DNA of 64,000 nucleotides, taken from positions 1-64,000 of the forward strand of contig JBBQKJ010000010.1 of assembly GCA_038326775.1 (NCBI GenBank), read 5' to 3'. How positions within the stretch are numbered: the stretch's first letter is position 1; each line of letters starts with the position of its first letter. The notes beneath the pieces are model-generated. The model was not told the origin of the DNA. It did no database searches and saw only the letters and a list, made by a program, of their open reading frames with translations. The position numbers and the translations under genes were made by a program. Below are positions 16,507 to 24,104 of this stretch, piece after piece. This stretch comes from DYIU01 sp038326775 (GTDB taxonomy: Bacteria > Actinomycetota > Geothermincolia > Fen-727 > Anoxymicrobiaceae).

Positions 16507-17118
16507 TCAGGCGTAAAGCCCTTTCTCCCGTATGTAAGTCCACACCGCGTGGCTCACCAGGTACCTGTACGGACGCCCGGCCGCGACCCTCTCCCTGATG
16601 TCGGTTGAAGATATGGCAAGATCCGGTATCTCCATGGCGAAAACACGCCTCACTGACTCCTCCCCGGCGCTGTTCAATCGCGGCAGCGCGTCCTCGAGCT
16701 TCTCCAGGGGGTAGCCGGGCCTGCTTGCGGCTATGAACCTGCTCTCCGACAGGAGCTCCTCGGGGTCCTTCCAGGTCAGTATCTCCAGGATAGCGTCCGC
16801 TCCTGTAATAAAGAACAGCTCGGTTTCCGTCCCGCGGACCCGGTGGAACTCACGGAGGGTTTCGATGGTGTAGCTCGGGCCTTGCCTGCCGGCCTCCATG
16901 TCAGAGACTGCGAGAAACGGGTTCCCTTCAACGGCGAGTTCGACCATTCGCAGGCGGTGTTCCATAGCCGACTGACGCGAGCAGGTCTTATGGGGCGGAC
17001 GCGCGGATGGGACGAACGTTACCTCGTCAAGCTCGAACTGGAACCGCGCTTCCTCCGCCGTTACCAGGTGGCCAATGTGAATGGGGTCAAATGTGCCCCC
17101 CATGACACCAAGCCTCAA
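16507..17118 (-). CDS. nadD: Nicotinate-nucleotide adenylyltransferase
   Basis: 203 residues; forms nicotinate adenine dinucleotide from NaMN and ATP, the step before the two NAD synthetases in this window. The nucleotidyltransferase motif GGTFDPIHIGHL is at the N-terminus and the ISSTDIRERVAAGRP motif near the C-terminus. It starts with TTG at 17118, overlapping the pheT stop as TTGA, with a GAGGTGAGGG site just upstream, so it is translationally coupled to pheT. Confidence 0.94.
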   Translation of the reverse strand: MRLGVMGGTFDPIHIGHLVTAEEARFQFELDEVTFVPSARPPHKTCSRQSAMEHRLRMVELAVEGNPFLAVSDMEAGRQGPSYTIETLREFHRVRGTETELFFITGADAILEILTWKDPEELLSESRFIAASRPGYPLEKLEDALPRLNSAGEESVRRVFAMEIPDLAISSTDIRERVAAGRPYRYLVSHAVWTYIREKGLYA

Positions 17119-19547
17119 TTGCCCTCACCTCTCACATCGTCCCGGCCCCTTATGGCCGCGGCGAACCGGGACTTCAGTGCAGCTATCACACGGTCCAGCT
17201 CAGCGTGCGCCTGCGCGTCGGTCAGGGTGCCCCCCGCCGAGCCAAACTCGAGGGCGTACGCCAGGCTCTTCTTACCAGCAGGAATCTGGGGACCGGTGTA
17301 TACATCAAAAAGCCTCGCAGAAAGAAGAAGGTCTCCACCGCTCGCCTTTATCACCTCGGCCACCATCCGGGCTTCAAGGGACTCGTCTACAACTACGGCA
17401 ATGTCAACCTTGACGTTCGGGAACCTGCCCACGGGGCGGTATTCACTCGTTCCCGCGGCCGCCTCCATCAGCGGCGCCAGTCGTAGCTCCGCGACGTACA
17501 GCTCGAAGACGAGCCCGAACTCCTCGGCGACCCCCGGGTGAAGCTGTCCGATGACACCGGCCTCGGCTCCGTCCACGAGCACCGCCGCCGAATGGCCGGG
17601 CGCCAGGTACGGCCTGTCGGCCGGGAGGAAATCGATATCATCCACCCCCAGGGTCAGCGCGGCTTCTTCAACGGCGCCCTTGAGGTCGAAGAAGTCGGCC
17701 TGCCTGCCGGGCGCCGACCAACCGGCCGGTTCGACCAGCCCGCACAGCAATATGCCGATGGCGTCGAACTCCTCCGGCAGTTCTTCAGGGCCCTTCGCTA
17801 TGAAAACGCGCCCTTTCTCAAAGAAGGCGAGGTCGACGTTTCCCCTGTTGGCGTTGCCCAGCGCAAGCCTGAGAAGACCTGGTAGCAGCGTGGTGCGCAT
17901 CGCTTCACCCGTCTCCGCCAACGGGTTCATCAGTGTCACCGCCCGCCTCAGCCTGTCACCCTCCGGCAGGCGAAGGAGGTCAAGGTCGCCGGGGCGCATG
18001 AAGCTGTAAGGGACGACCTGGCAAAGCCCCCTGGCGACGAGTCCGTCCACCAGCCGCTCCTCGAGCGCCTGCTCGGCGGTAAGTCCGGCATCGAAACCGC
18101 CGCCCCCCGGCAGCGACCCCGGTATGCGGTCGTACCCGTAAACACGGGCGATCTCTTCGATAAGGTCGACCTCGCGCTGGAGGTCAGGACGGAATGACGG
18201 CGCGGTGATGCGCGGCACGTCGGCATCTTCAACACGCGCGGCGAGTCGCTCCAGTATTTCGAGCATCTCGGATTTCGATATCTCTGTTCCCAGCACCGTG
18301 TTCACCCTGGACGGCCTCAAGTCAATCGTCACCGGAATGACGGCTTTCGGATAAACGTCGATGGCTCCGAGAGCGATGTCCCCGCCCGCCAGCTCGCCCA
18401 TGAGGCCCGCGGCCCGGTCGGCCGCCGCGAGCGTGCCCCCCGGGTCGGAACCTTTCTCGAACCTGCCGGAGGCTTCCGTCCTTACCCCGAGACGCCTGGA
18501 GGTCAGCATGATCGAGGTGGGGTCGAAGTGCGCGGACTCGATGAGAATGTTCCTGGTTTTCTCCCCCACCTCGGAATCCTCTCCGCCGATTATCCCGGCA
18601 AGCGCAACTGGCCTCGAGGCGTCGGCTATCACCAGCGACGTGTCGTCCAACTGCCTGTCCACGCCGTCGAGCGTGGTGATGAGCTCCCCGCGCCTTGAGA
18701 GCCTGACAATGATGGTGCGCCCGGAAAGCAGGTCCATGTCGAACGCGTGGAGCGGCTGTCCAAGCTCCATCAGCACGTAGTTGGTGATATCGACCACGTT
18801 GTTTATGGGCCGCAGTCCCGAGGCGAGCAACCTTCGCTGCATCCACGCGGGTGAGGGCCCGATCGAGACCCCCGTCACGGCCCTGCCGGAGTACCTCGGG
18901 CACCCCCCGGCGTCGTCTATCATAACAGCGACAAGGTCACCTGTCGGCGGACCGGTCTCGTTCACGGTGCAGTCGGGCATCCTCAGCTTCGAGCCGGTAA
19001 CGGCGGCTACCTCCCTGGCGATACCGACCATCGACATGCAGTCAGGCCTGTTTGGGGTTATCTCGAGGTCAAGAACCACGTCCTCGAGCGGCAGGACCTC
19101 GTGGATGTCCAGCCCCGCCCGGGTAACGCCCTGTAGCTCTAGAATCCCGGAATGGTCGTCGCTGAGGCCAAGCTCGGAGGCGCTGAGAAACATGCCTTCG
19201 CTTTCGACTCCCCTGATAGTGGCCTTCTTCAGCTCTTTGTCGGAAACCTCTGGCAGCCGGGCTCCCGGAACTGCCAGGGCCGACTTCATCCCTTCGACGA
19301 GATTGGGAGCGCCGCAAACCACCGTGCGCCGCACGGTGCCGTCGTCAGCGATAGCCAGGCGCAGGTTGTCGGCGTACGGATGCGGCTTGACCTCGTCCAC
19401 CCGCGCCACCACCACGCCGGAGACACCGGAGCCGAGCCGACGGACACGCTCCACCTCGGTCCCGGACATCCATAACAGATCGGCGACCTCCTCCGGGGAG
19501 GCTTCGACGTCCACGTATTCTTGAAGCCACTCAAACGATACTTTCAA
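17115..19547 (-). CDS. pheT: Phenylalanyl-tRNA synthetase beta subunit
   Basis: 810 residues, the usual bacterial PheT length. It pairs with PheS to charge tRNA-Phe. The N-terminal MKVSFEWLQEYVD, the tRNA-binding (EMAP-like) domain, the B3/B4 editing region and the C-terminal anticodon-binding ferredoxin fold (GRFPNVKVDIAVVVDE) are all present. It follows pheS by 22 bases and overlaps nadD by 4. It is part of the long infC-rpmI-rplT-trmH-pheST run. Confidence 0.95.
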   Translation of the reverse strand: MKVSFEWLQEYVDVEASPEEVADLLWMSGTEVERVRRLGSGVSGVVVARVDEVKPHPYADNLRLAIADDGTVRRTVVCGAPNLVEGMKSALAVPGARLPEVSDKELKKATIRGVESEGMFLSASELGLSDDHSGILELQGVTRAGLDIHEVLPLEDVVLDLEITPNRPDCMSMVGIAREVAAVTGSKLRMPDCTVNETGPPTGDLVAVMIDDAGGCPRYSGRAVTGVSIGPSPAWMQRRLLASGLRPINNVVDITNYVLMELGQPLHAFDMDLLSGRTIIVRLSRRGELITTLDGVDRQLDDTSLVIADASRPVALAGIIGGEDSEVGEKTRNILIESAHFDPTSIMLTSRRLGVRTEASGRFEKGSDPGGTLAAADRAAGLMGELAGGDIALGAIDVYPKAVIPVTIDLRPSRVNTVLGTEISKSEMLEILERLAARVEDADVPRITAPSFRPDLQREVDLIEEIARVYGYDRIPGSLPGGGGFDAGLTAEQALEERLVDGLVARGLCQVVPYSFMRPGDLDLLRLPEGDRLRRAVTLMNPLAETGEAMRTTLLPGLLRLALGNANRGNVDLAFFEKGRVFIAKGPEELPEEFDAIGILLCGLVEPAGWSAPGRQADFFDLKGAVEEAALTLGVDDIDFLPADRPYLAPGHSAAVLVDGAEAGVIGQLHPGVAEEFGLVFELYVAELRLAPLMEAAAGTSEYRPVGRFPNVKVDIAVVVDESLEARMVAEVIKASGGDLLLSARLFDVYTGPQIPAGKKSLAYALEFGSAGGTLTDAQAHAELDRVIAALKSRFAAAIRGRDDVRGEGN

Positions 19548-19569
19548 ACCAACCGCTCCCGGTCATTTA

Positions 19570-20658
19570 TCAGAACTGCCTCAGGAATCGCATGTCGTTC
19601 TCGAAGAAGACCCTCATATCGTCGATACCGTGCTTCAGCATCGCTACACGCTCGACCCCGACCCCGAAGGCAAACCCGGTATACTCCTCGGGGTCGTAGC
19701 CCACGTGCTCGAAAACGTTGGGGTCGATCATCCCGCAGCCAAGTATCTCCAGCCAGCCGCTGCCCCTGCACAAACCGCAACCCTCGCCGTCGCAGACGTA
19801 GCAGGAGACGTACACCTCCGCGCTCGGCTCCGTGAATGGGAAGAAATGAGGGGTAAAGCGCACCTTGCGACTGGAGCCGAACAGCTTCCTGACGAATACC
19901 TCGAGGGTCCCTTTCAGGTGCCCCATGTTGATGCCCGGCCCCACCGCGAAGCCCTCAACCTGGTGGAACATGGCGGAATGAGTGGCGTCGATCTCGTCCT
20001 TGCGGTACGCCTTCCCCGGGCTTATCACGTAGAGCGGCGGTTTCCTCGACTCCATGACCCTGATCTGCACGGGGGAGGTATGGGTGCGGAGCAGAATATC
20101 GTCGGGGTACTCCCTGAAGGGGTCCTTCCTCCGGATGTAGAGTGTGTCCTGAAGCGATCTCGCGGGATGGTAAGGCGGTTGGTTCAGAGCCTCGAAGTTG
20201 TAATAATCGAGCTCGACCTCGGGGCCTTGCACGACCTCGTACCCCAGGCTTATGAAAACACTCGTTATCTCTTCGGCGACCTCTGAGAGCAGGTGCTTGT
20301 GCCCGACCGTGCGGCGCCGCCCGGAAAGGGTGACATCCACCGCCCGGCTGCGAAGCAGACGCTCGCCCTGGATCTCGCTCAGCTCTCTGCCCTTCTCGCC
20401 GAGGCGCTCCTCGACAAGCCCTCGAAGGAGGTTTCCTATCTGCCCGACCACCGGCTTCTCATCGGCGGAAAGCATAAAAAGGCCTTTGAAGACGGTAGTA
20501 ACCGTGCCTTTTTTGCCAAGCAGCTTCACCCGCGCTTCCTCGAGCTCTGAGACAGTGCGGCAGCCTGCCACAAGCGCAAGCGCATCCTCGACCAGCACTG
20601 CCATTTCCGGCCGCTCCGCGGTCAGGCTGTCAAGCTTATCCCTCGCGCCCTGGTCCAT
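19570..20658 (-). CDS. pheS: Phenylalanyl-tRNA synthetase alpha subunit
   Basis: 362 residues; the class II catalytic subunit. Class II motifs are visible (LLRTHTSPVQIRVM; the FHQVEGFAVG motif 2 region; GFAFGVGVERVAMLKHG motif 3). A zinc-ribbon-like insertion CYVCDGEGCGLC precedes motif 3. It starts 3 bases after the RNA methyltransferase stop, so there is no room for a T-box leader. Confidence 0.95.
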   Translation of the reverse strand: MDQGARDKLDSLTAERPEMAVLVEDALALVAGCRTVSELEEARVKLLGKKGTVTTVFKGLFMLSADEKPVVGQIGNLLRGLVEERLGEKGRELSEIQGERLLRSRAVDVTLSGRRRTVGHKHLLSEVAEEITSVFISLGYEVVQGPEVELDYYNFEALNQPPYHPARSLQDTLYIRRKDPFREYPDDILLRTHTSPVQIRVMESRKPPLYVISPGKAYRKDEIDATHSAMFHQVEGFAVGPGINMGHLKGTLEVFVRKLFGSSRKVRFTPHFFPFTEPSAEVYVSCYVCDGEGCGLCRGSGWLEILGCGMIDPNVFEHVGYDPEEYTGFAFGVGVERVAMLKHGIDDMRVFFENDMRFLRQF

Positions 20659-20661
20659 CGC

Positions 20662-21468
20662 TCATCCACCTCGAACGGCGACTTCTCTCTGGCGAAGCGC
20701 CTCGAACAGCACCACTGCGGCGGCGCTGGCCACGTTCAGTGATTCAGCCATACCCGGCATCACGATAGACATGGTGCCGTCCATGATAGCCATGTCAGCC
20801 TCGACTATGCCGAAAGCCTCGTTGCCGACTACCAGCGCCACCGGCACTGTCATGTCGACTTCGAGATAGTTGCTCTTGCCACGCGGGTCCAACCCCAGCA
20901 GCGCCATACTGTCTTTCGTATCCTCTTTTAACGTGGCAAGCGCAACCCCGCGCGACATCCTCACGCGGAAGTGGGCCCCCGCCGCCGAGCGAACGACCTT
21001 GGGGTTGTACGGGTCGGCGCACCCCTCGGTCATCAGGAATGCGTCCACTCCGGTAGCGTCGGCTATCCTGAGCAGAGAACCAAGGTTTCCCGGGTCTCGC
21101 ACCTGGTCGGCGACCAGGAGGATCGAAGCCTCTGTAAGCGACAGGTCCTCGTAAGGGGCATCGACCTGGTCTATTACTCCCAGGATCCCCTGCGAGGTCA
21201 CCACGTCCGACACCCACTCCATCAGATTCTGGCTCAGCTCGTGTGCCGGCACCGAACCCTCCGAGCTTCCCCTTAGAAACCGGGCCTCCTCCGCGCGAGA
21301 GTCCACGTAAGCTATCTCACGAAGCTTAGCCCCGGAACCGACCGCCTCCTGGAGTAGGCTCAAGCCCTCGACAATGAACGTGCCGTTTTGATCGCGGTAG
21401 GAGCGCCGCCCGAGTTTCCTCAACCGTTTTACCACGTCGTGGTTGCGGCTGCTTATCGGGTTCAGCAT
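20662..21468 (-). CDS. TrmH/SpoU family RNA 2'-O-methyltransferase
   Basis: 268 residues. An N-terminal substrate-binding L30e-like domain (about 1-95) is followed by a SPOUT methyltransferase domain with the three family motifs: VRDPGNLGSLLRIADATG, ALVVGNEAFG and IVMPGMAESLNVASAAAVVLFEA. Homologs modify 23S rRNA or tRNA. It sits between rplT and pheS, a frequent arrangement. Exact target nucleotide unknown. Confidence 0.88.
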   Translation of the reverse strand: MLNPISSRNHDVVKRLRKLGRRSYRDQNGTFIVEGLSLLQEAVGSGAKLREIAYVDSRAEEARFLRGSSEGSVPAHELSQNLMEWVSDVVTSQGILGVIDQVDAPYEDLSLTEASILLVADQVRDPGNLGSLLRIADATGVDAFLMTEGCADPYNPKVVRSAAGAHFRVRMSRGVALATLKEDTKDSMALLGLDPRGKSNYLEVDMTVPVALVVGNEAFGIVEADMAIMDGTMSIVMPGMAESLNVASAAAVVLFEALRQREVAVRGG

Positions 21469-21496
21469 GGGTTAGGAGTCACTCTCCGGCTGCCTG

Positions 21497-21979
21497 TCAT
21501 CCGGCAGCCTCGTCAGCCTTCTCATCCTTCACCCCGCCGTCGGTGGGCTCGCCCGGGCCCGCGTCCTCAGTCTCGGAGACGTCGGCAGTCGAGGCCTTCG
21601 TCTTGACCCCGGTCTTAACGTTAACCTGGCCGTCGCCCGCAACGAGGGCAACCAGCTGCCCGAACGCCTCGGGGTCGTGGACCGCCAGCTCGGCTAAAAT
21701 CTTGCGGTCGACCTCCACCCCGGCGTTGTGAAGCCCGCTGATAAACTTGCTGTAAGACATGCCGTGCTCGCGGGTCGCCGCGTTTATGCGGGTTATCCAT
21801 AACCTGCGAAAATCCGATTTCCTCGCCCGCCTGTCCCTGTAAGCGTACTGAAGCGAGTGCTGCACCTGCTCGTTGGCGGACCTGTAGCAGTTGCTTTTCG
21901 GACCTCTATATCCCTTGGCCATGTCGAGCACTTTCTTGCGGCGCTTCCTCGTAGCGACGCTGTTCTTTGCCCTCGGCAT
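21497..21979 (-). CDS. rplT: 50S ribosomal protein L20 with acidic C-terminal extension
   Basis: 160 residues. The first 118 are a normal L20 (MPRAKNSVATRKRRKK, then RLWITRINAATREHGMSYSKFI). The remaining roughly 42 residues are a low-complexity acidic tail (ST/EDAG-rich) not usual for L20. ATG 21979 is chosen by homology, with GAGGGG about 9 bases upstream; a TTG nine bases earlier is in frame. L20 often represses its own operon through the mRNA leader, and a leader terminator precedes infC here. Confidence 0.93.
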   Translation of the reverse strand: MPRAKNSVATRKRRKKVLDMAKGYRGPKSNCYRSANEQVQHSLQYAYRDRRARKSDFRRLWITRINAATREHGMSYSKFISGLHNAGVEVDRKILAELAVHDPEAFGQLVALVAGDGQVNVKTGVKTKASTADVSETEDAGPGEPTDGGVKDEKADEAAG

Positions 21980-22021
21980 CCTAACCAACCCCTCTGTATG
22001 TGATATCAGGTATCTTGCGAC

Positions 22022-22231
22022 TTACTTCTTGCGATTCGGTATCCCCAGCACTTTACGCATGTTGCCGTCGTCAGCGCGGTCCACCTCCTGCTCCGCCTCC
22101 AGGCTTCGCAACCGCTTCGAGCTTTTCTCGGTGAACAGGTGGCTGTTGTAAGCTTTTTTCCTTACGAGCTTTCCCGTTCCGGTAACCCGAAAGCGCTTCG
22201 CGGCGCCCCGGTGGGTTCTCATCTTCGGCAT
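22022..22231 (-). CDS. rpmI: 50S ribosomal protein L35
   Basis: 69 residues. It starts MPKMRTHRGAAKRF and has the KAYNSHLFTEKSSKRLRSL core of L35. ATG at 22231 follows AAGGAG with 10-base spacing; the longer frame upstream is an Arg-rich shadow of the infC end. It lies 4 bases downstream of infC, in the universal infC-rpmI-rplT order. Confidence 0.95.
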   Translation of the reverse strand: MPKMRTHRGAAKRFRVTGTGKLVRKKAYNSHLFTEKSSKRLRSLEAEQEVDRADDGNMRKVLGIPNRKK

Positions 22232-22235
22232 TCGA

Positions 22236-22811
22236 TCACTGCTCCTTCGGCTGCTTCTTCGTCTGCTCCTTCTTCTCCTTCTGATGCTCATCCCTGACCT
22301 CAACCGCAATTGGATTGAGTACCATGGTCATGTTGCGCCCGTCGAGCCGCGCCCTCGCCTCGACGTTGGCGATATTGTTCACGTCATCCGCGAGCCGGTT
22401 CAAGAGGTTCAACCCGAGTTCGGTGTGGGTCATCTCCCTTCCCCGGAACATAATGGTCACCTTGACCTTGTTGCCCTGGTTAAGGAACCGGACCACGTGC
22501 TTCTTCTTTGTCTCGTAGTCGTGGATGTCGATCTTTGGGCGCATCTTCATCTCTTTGACCACGATTGTGCTCTGTTTCTTTCGAGCAACCTTCTGTTTCT
22601 GCTCCTGCTCGTAGCAGAACTTGCCGTAGTCCATCACCTTGCAGACCGGCGGGGTCGCCTGCGGCGCAACCTCCACAAGGTCCAGGTCCTCCTCCAGGGC
22701 AATCCGCTGGGCTTCCTCGATCGGTGTGATTCCCAACTGCTCCCCGGTAGATGATATGAGCCTCACCTCCGGGCTCCTCACCATCTCGTTTATCCTCAGC
22801 TTTCCGGTTAT
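22236..22811 (-). CDS. infC: Translation initiation factor IF-3, apparent AUA start
   Basis: 191 residues from a proposed ATA start at 22811. Both IF-3 domains are present: N-domain (LRINEMVRSPEVRLI, KVMDYGKFCYEQ) and C-domain (KMRPKIDIHDYETKKKHVVRFL, GREMTHTELG). AAGGAGG lies exactly 7 bases before this ATA. The only ATG/GTG/TTG codons in frame upstream (GTG 22865, TTG 22859) lie inside a terminator hairpin, and the next ATG downstream would cut off the conserved RINE motif. IF-3 genes are known to use non-canonical starts so the factor can repress its own mRNA. An acidic/lysine-rich tail ends the protein. Confidence 0.9.
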   Translation of the reverse strand: MTGKLRINEMVRSPEVRLISSTGEQLGITPIEEAQRIALEEDLDLVEVAPQATPPVCKVMDYGKFCYEQEQKQKVARKKQSTIVVKEMKMRPKIDIHDYETKKKHVVRFLNQGNKVKVTIMFRGREMTHTELGLNLLNRLADDVNNIANVEARARLDGRNMTMVLNPIAVEVRDEHQKEKKEQTKKQPKEQ

Positions 22812-22841
22812 GGCAACCCCTCCTTCGCTCGGCTGAACGTG

Positions 22842-22869
22842 AAAAAAAGGGCAGCTCAATGCCACCCTT
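22842..22869 (-). terminator. Attenuator-type terminator in the infC-rpmI-rplT leader
   Basis: On the minus strand AAGGGTGGC-ATTGA-GCTGCCCTT forms a 9-bp stem (two G-U pairs) followed by seven T residues, 31 bases before the infC start and about 100 bases after the promoter. The position fits transcription attenuation of the infC operon, as known for L20 leaders in other bacteria. Confidence 0.7.
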
Positions 22870-22978
22870 CATATCCATTATGGACAACCATGCCGGCAGC
22901 CTCGTTGTCTATCATCACATTGTCAGCGCCGCAAGGTGAGGAGCGGCATCCTTCGCCCCTGCTTATCAAGTTGATAGG

Positions 22979-23008
22979 AGTATAGCGAAAGCGCCCCGCA
23001 GTGTCCAA
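22979..23008 (-). promoter_or_regulatory. Promoter of the infC operon
   Basis: The minus strand has TTGGAC (23008-23003), an 18-base spacer and TATACT (22984-22979). This gives a leader of about 160 bases before infC that contains the terminator hairpin. Confidence 0.6.
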
Positions 23009-23090
23009 CTCGCGGCGAGCGAGCAGGTGGTTGCGTCCCATCCGGAGGCGCCCGGCGTTTCATGATCGGAACCTTCGGGCGTTCAACGGT

Positions 23091-23096
23091 TATAAT
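23091..23096 (+). promoter_or_regulatory. Probable -10 box for the response-regulator gene
   Basis: A perfect TATAAT lies 30 bases before the ATG at 23126; the matching -35 region is weak (around 23068-23073). It is divergent from the infC promoter. Confidence 0.4.
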
Positions 23097-23125
23097 AGTG
23101 TCAGCTGTTGAAAGGCGGAGAGTTA

Positions 23126-24064
23126 ATGCTGCAGCCGAGGCCAAAGGTCCTTATAGCTGATGACGACCACAATCTGCGCCAGTTGTTGATGGAAGCGCTT
23201 CCGAAACACAAGTTCGAGGTCTACCAGGCCGCGGACGGCCCCGAGGCGTGGGAGACAGTGAGGAACCTCAGGCCCGACATAGTGCTCCTCGACATAATGA
23301 TGCCTGGCAAGGACGGTTTCGAGATATGCCGCTTGATGCGCGAAAACCCACAGACACGCAGTATCCCGGTCATCATGCTCACGGCCAAGGCCCAGCTCAA
23401 GGACAAGCTGGAGGGAATAGAATCCGGGGCCGACGACTACATCACCAAGCCGTTCGACCCGCTGGAGCTGCAGGCTCGTATCGAGATGCATCTCAGGCGC
23501 TACCTCCGGGACATCGACATAAGCCCAATCACCGGGCTGCCGGGAAACAAGTCCATTGAGACCGCCCTGCAGGCGATGCTTGATTCCGGAGAGCAGTTCG
23601 CGTTCCTCTACGTCGACCTAGACGACTTCAAGGCCTATAACGACTACTACGGCTTTCACCAGGGCAGCGATGTCATCAGAATGACAGGCCTGCTGCTCCA
23701 GGAAGCGCTGAACGCGGCCGGTCGCGAAGGCGACTTCCTCGGGCACGTTGGCGGCGATGACTTCATCGTCCTCACCTCAATCGAGAACGCCGAAGCGGTC
23801 TCCCGAGAGATCATCAGGCGGTTCGACGAGAGCATCCCGTCCCGCTACCAGCCCGAGGACCTGGAAAAAGGCTACATAGTCTCTGTGGACCGCCGCGGCT
23901 ATGTCATGAAGTTCCCGGTGATGAGCATCTCCATCTCCATCGTGCATAACGAATTTCGCGCGCTCACAGACCCCGCCCAGGTCGGCAGGGTCGCAGCCGA
24001 GCTCAAGAAGTACGCCAAGGACCTGGAGGGCAGCGTTTACGTCTTCGACCGGAGGAAGACTTGA
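23126..24064 (+). CDS. Response regulator with GGDEF-type output domain
   Basis: 312 residues. The receiver domain (about 5-120) has the acidic pocket D12-D14, phospho-acceptor D56 (LLDIMMP) and the conserved Lys (TKPFD). A GGDEF-type domain follows with GHVGGDDFIVL in place of GGDEF, and an RxxD inhibitory-site motif (R-E-G-D) five residues before it. The GGDDF variant leaves c-di-GMP synthesis uncertain. The ATG at 23126 follows GGCGGAGAG. A histidine kinase starts 40 bases downstream and is its probable partner. Confidence 0.85.
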   Translation: MLQPRPKVLIADDDHNLRQLLMEALPKHKFEVYQAADGPEAWETVRNLRPDIVLLDIMMPGKDGFEICRLMRENPQTRSIPVIMLTAKAQLKDKLEGIESGADDYITKPFDPLELQARIEMHLRRYLRDIDISPITGLPGNKSIETALQAMLDSGEQFAFLYVDLDDFKAYNDYYGFHQGSDVIRMTGLLLQEALNAAGREGDFLGHVGGDDFIVLTSIENAEAVSREIIRRFDESIPSRYQPEDLEKGYIVSVDRRGYVMKFPVMSISISIVHNEFRALTDPAQVGRVAAELKKYAKDLEGSVYVFDRRKT

Positions 24065-24104
24065 GCCGCCCCGCCCTCCGCCGGACCTGAGGCGGATCGG
24101 GGCC

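Noticed and set aside
20659..20661. T-box leader for pheST
   Set aside because: pheS starts 3 bases after the upstream gene, leaving no room for a leader.
22812..22865. GTG or TTG starts for infC at 22865/22859
   Set aside because: They lie inside the leader terminator stem and lack a ribosome site.
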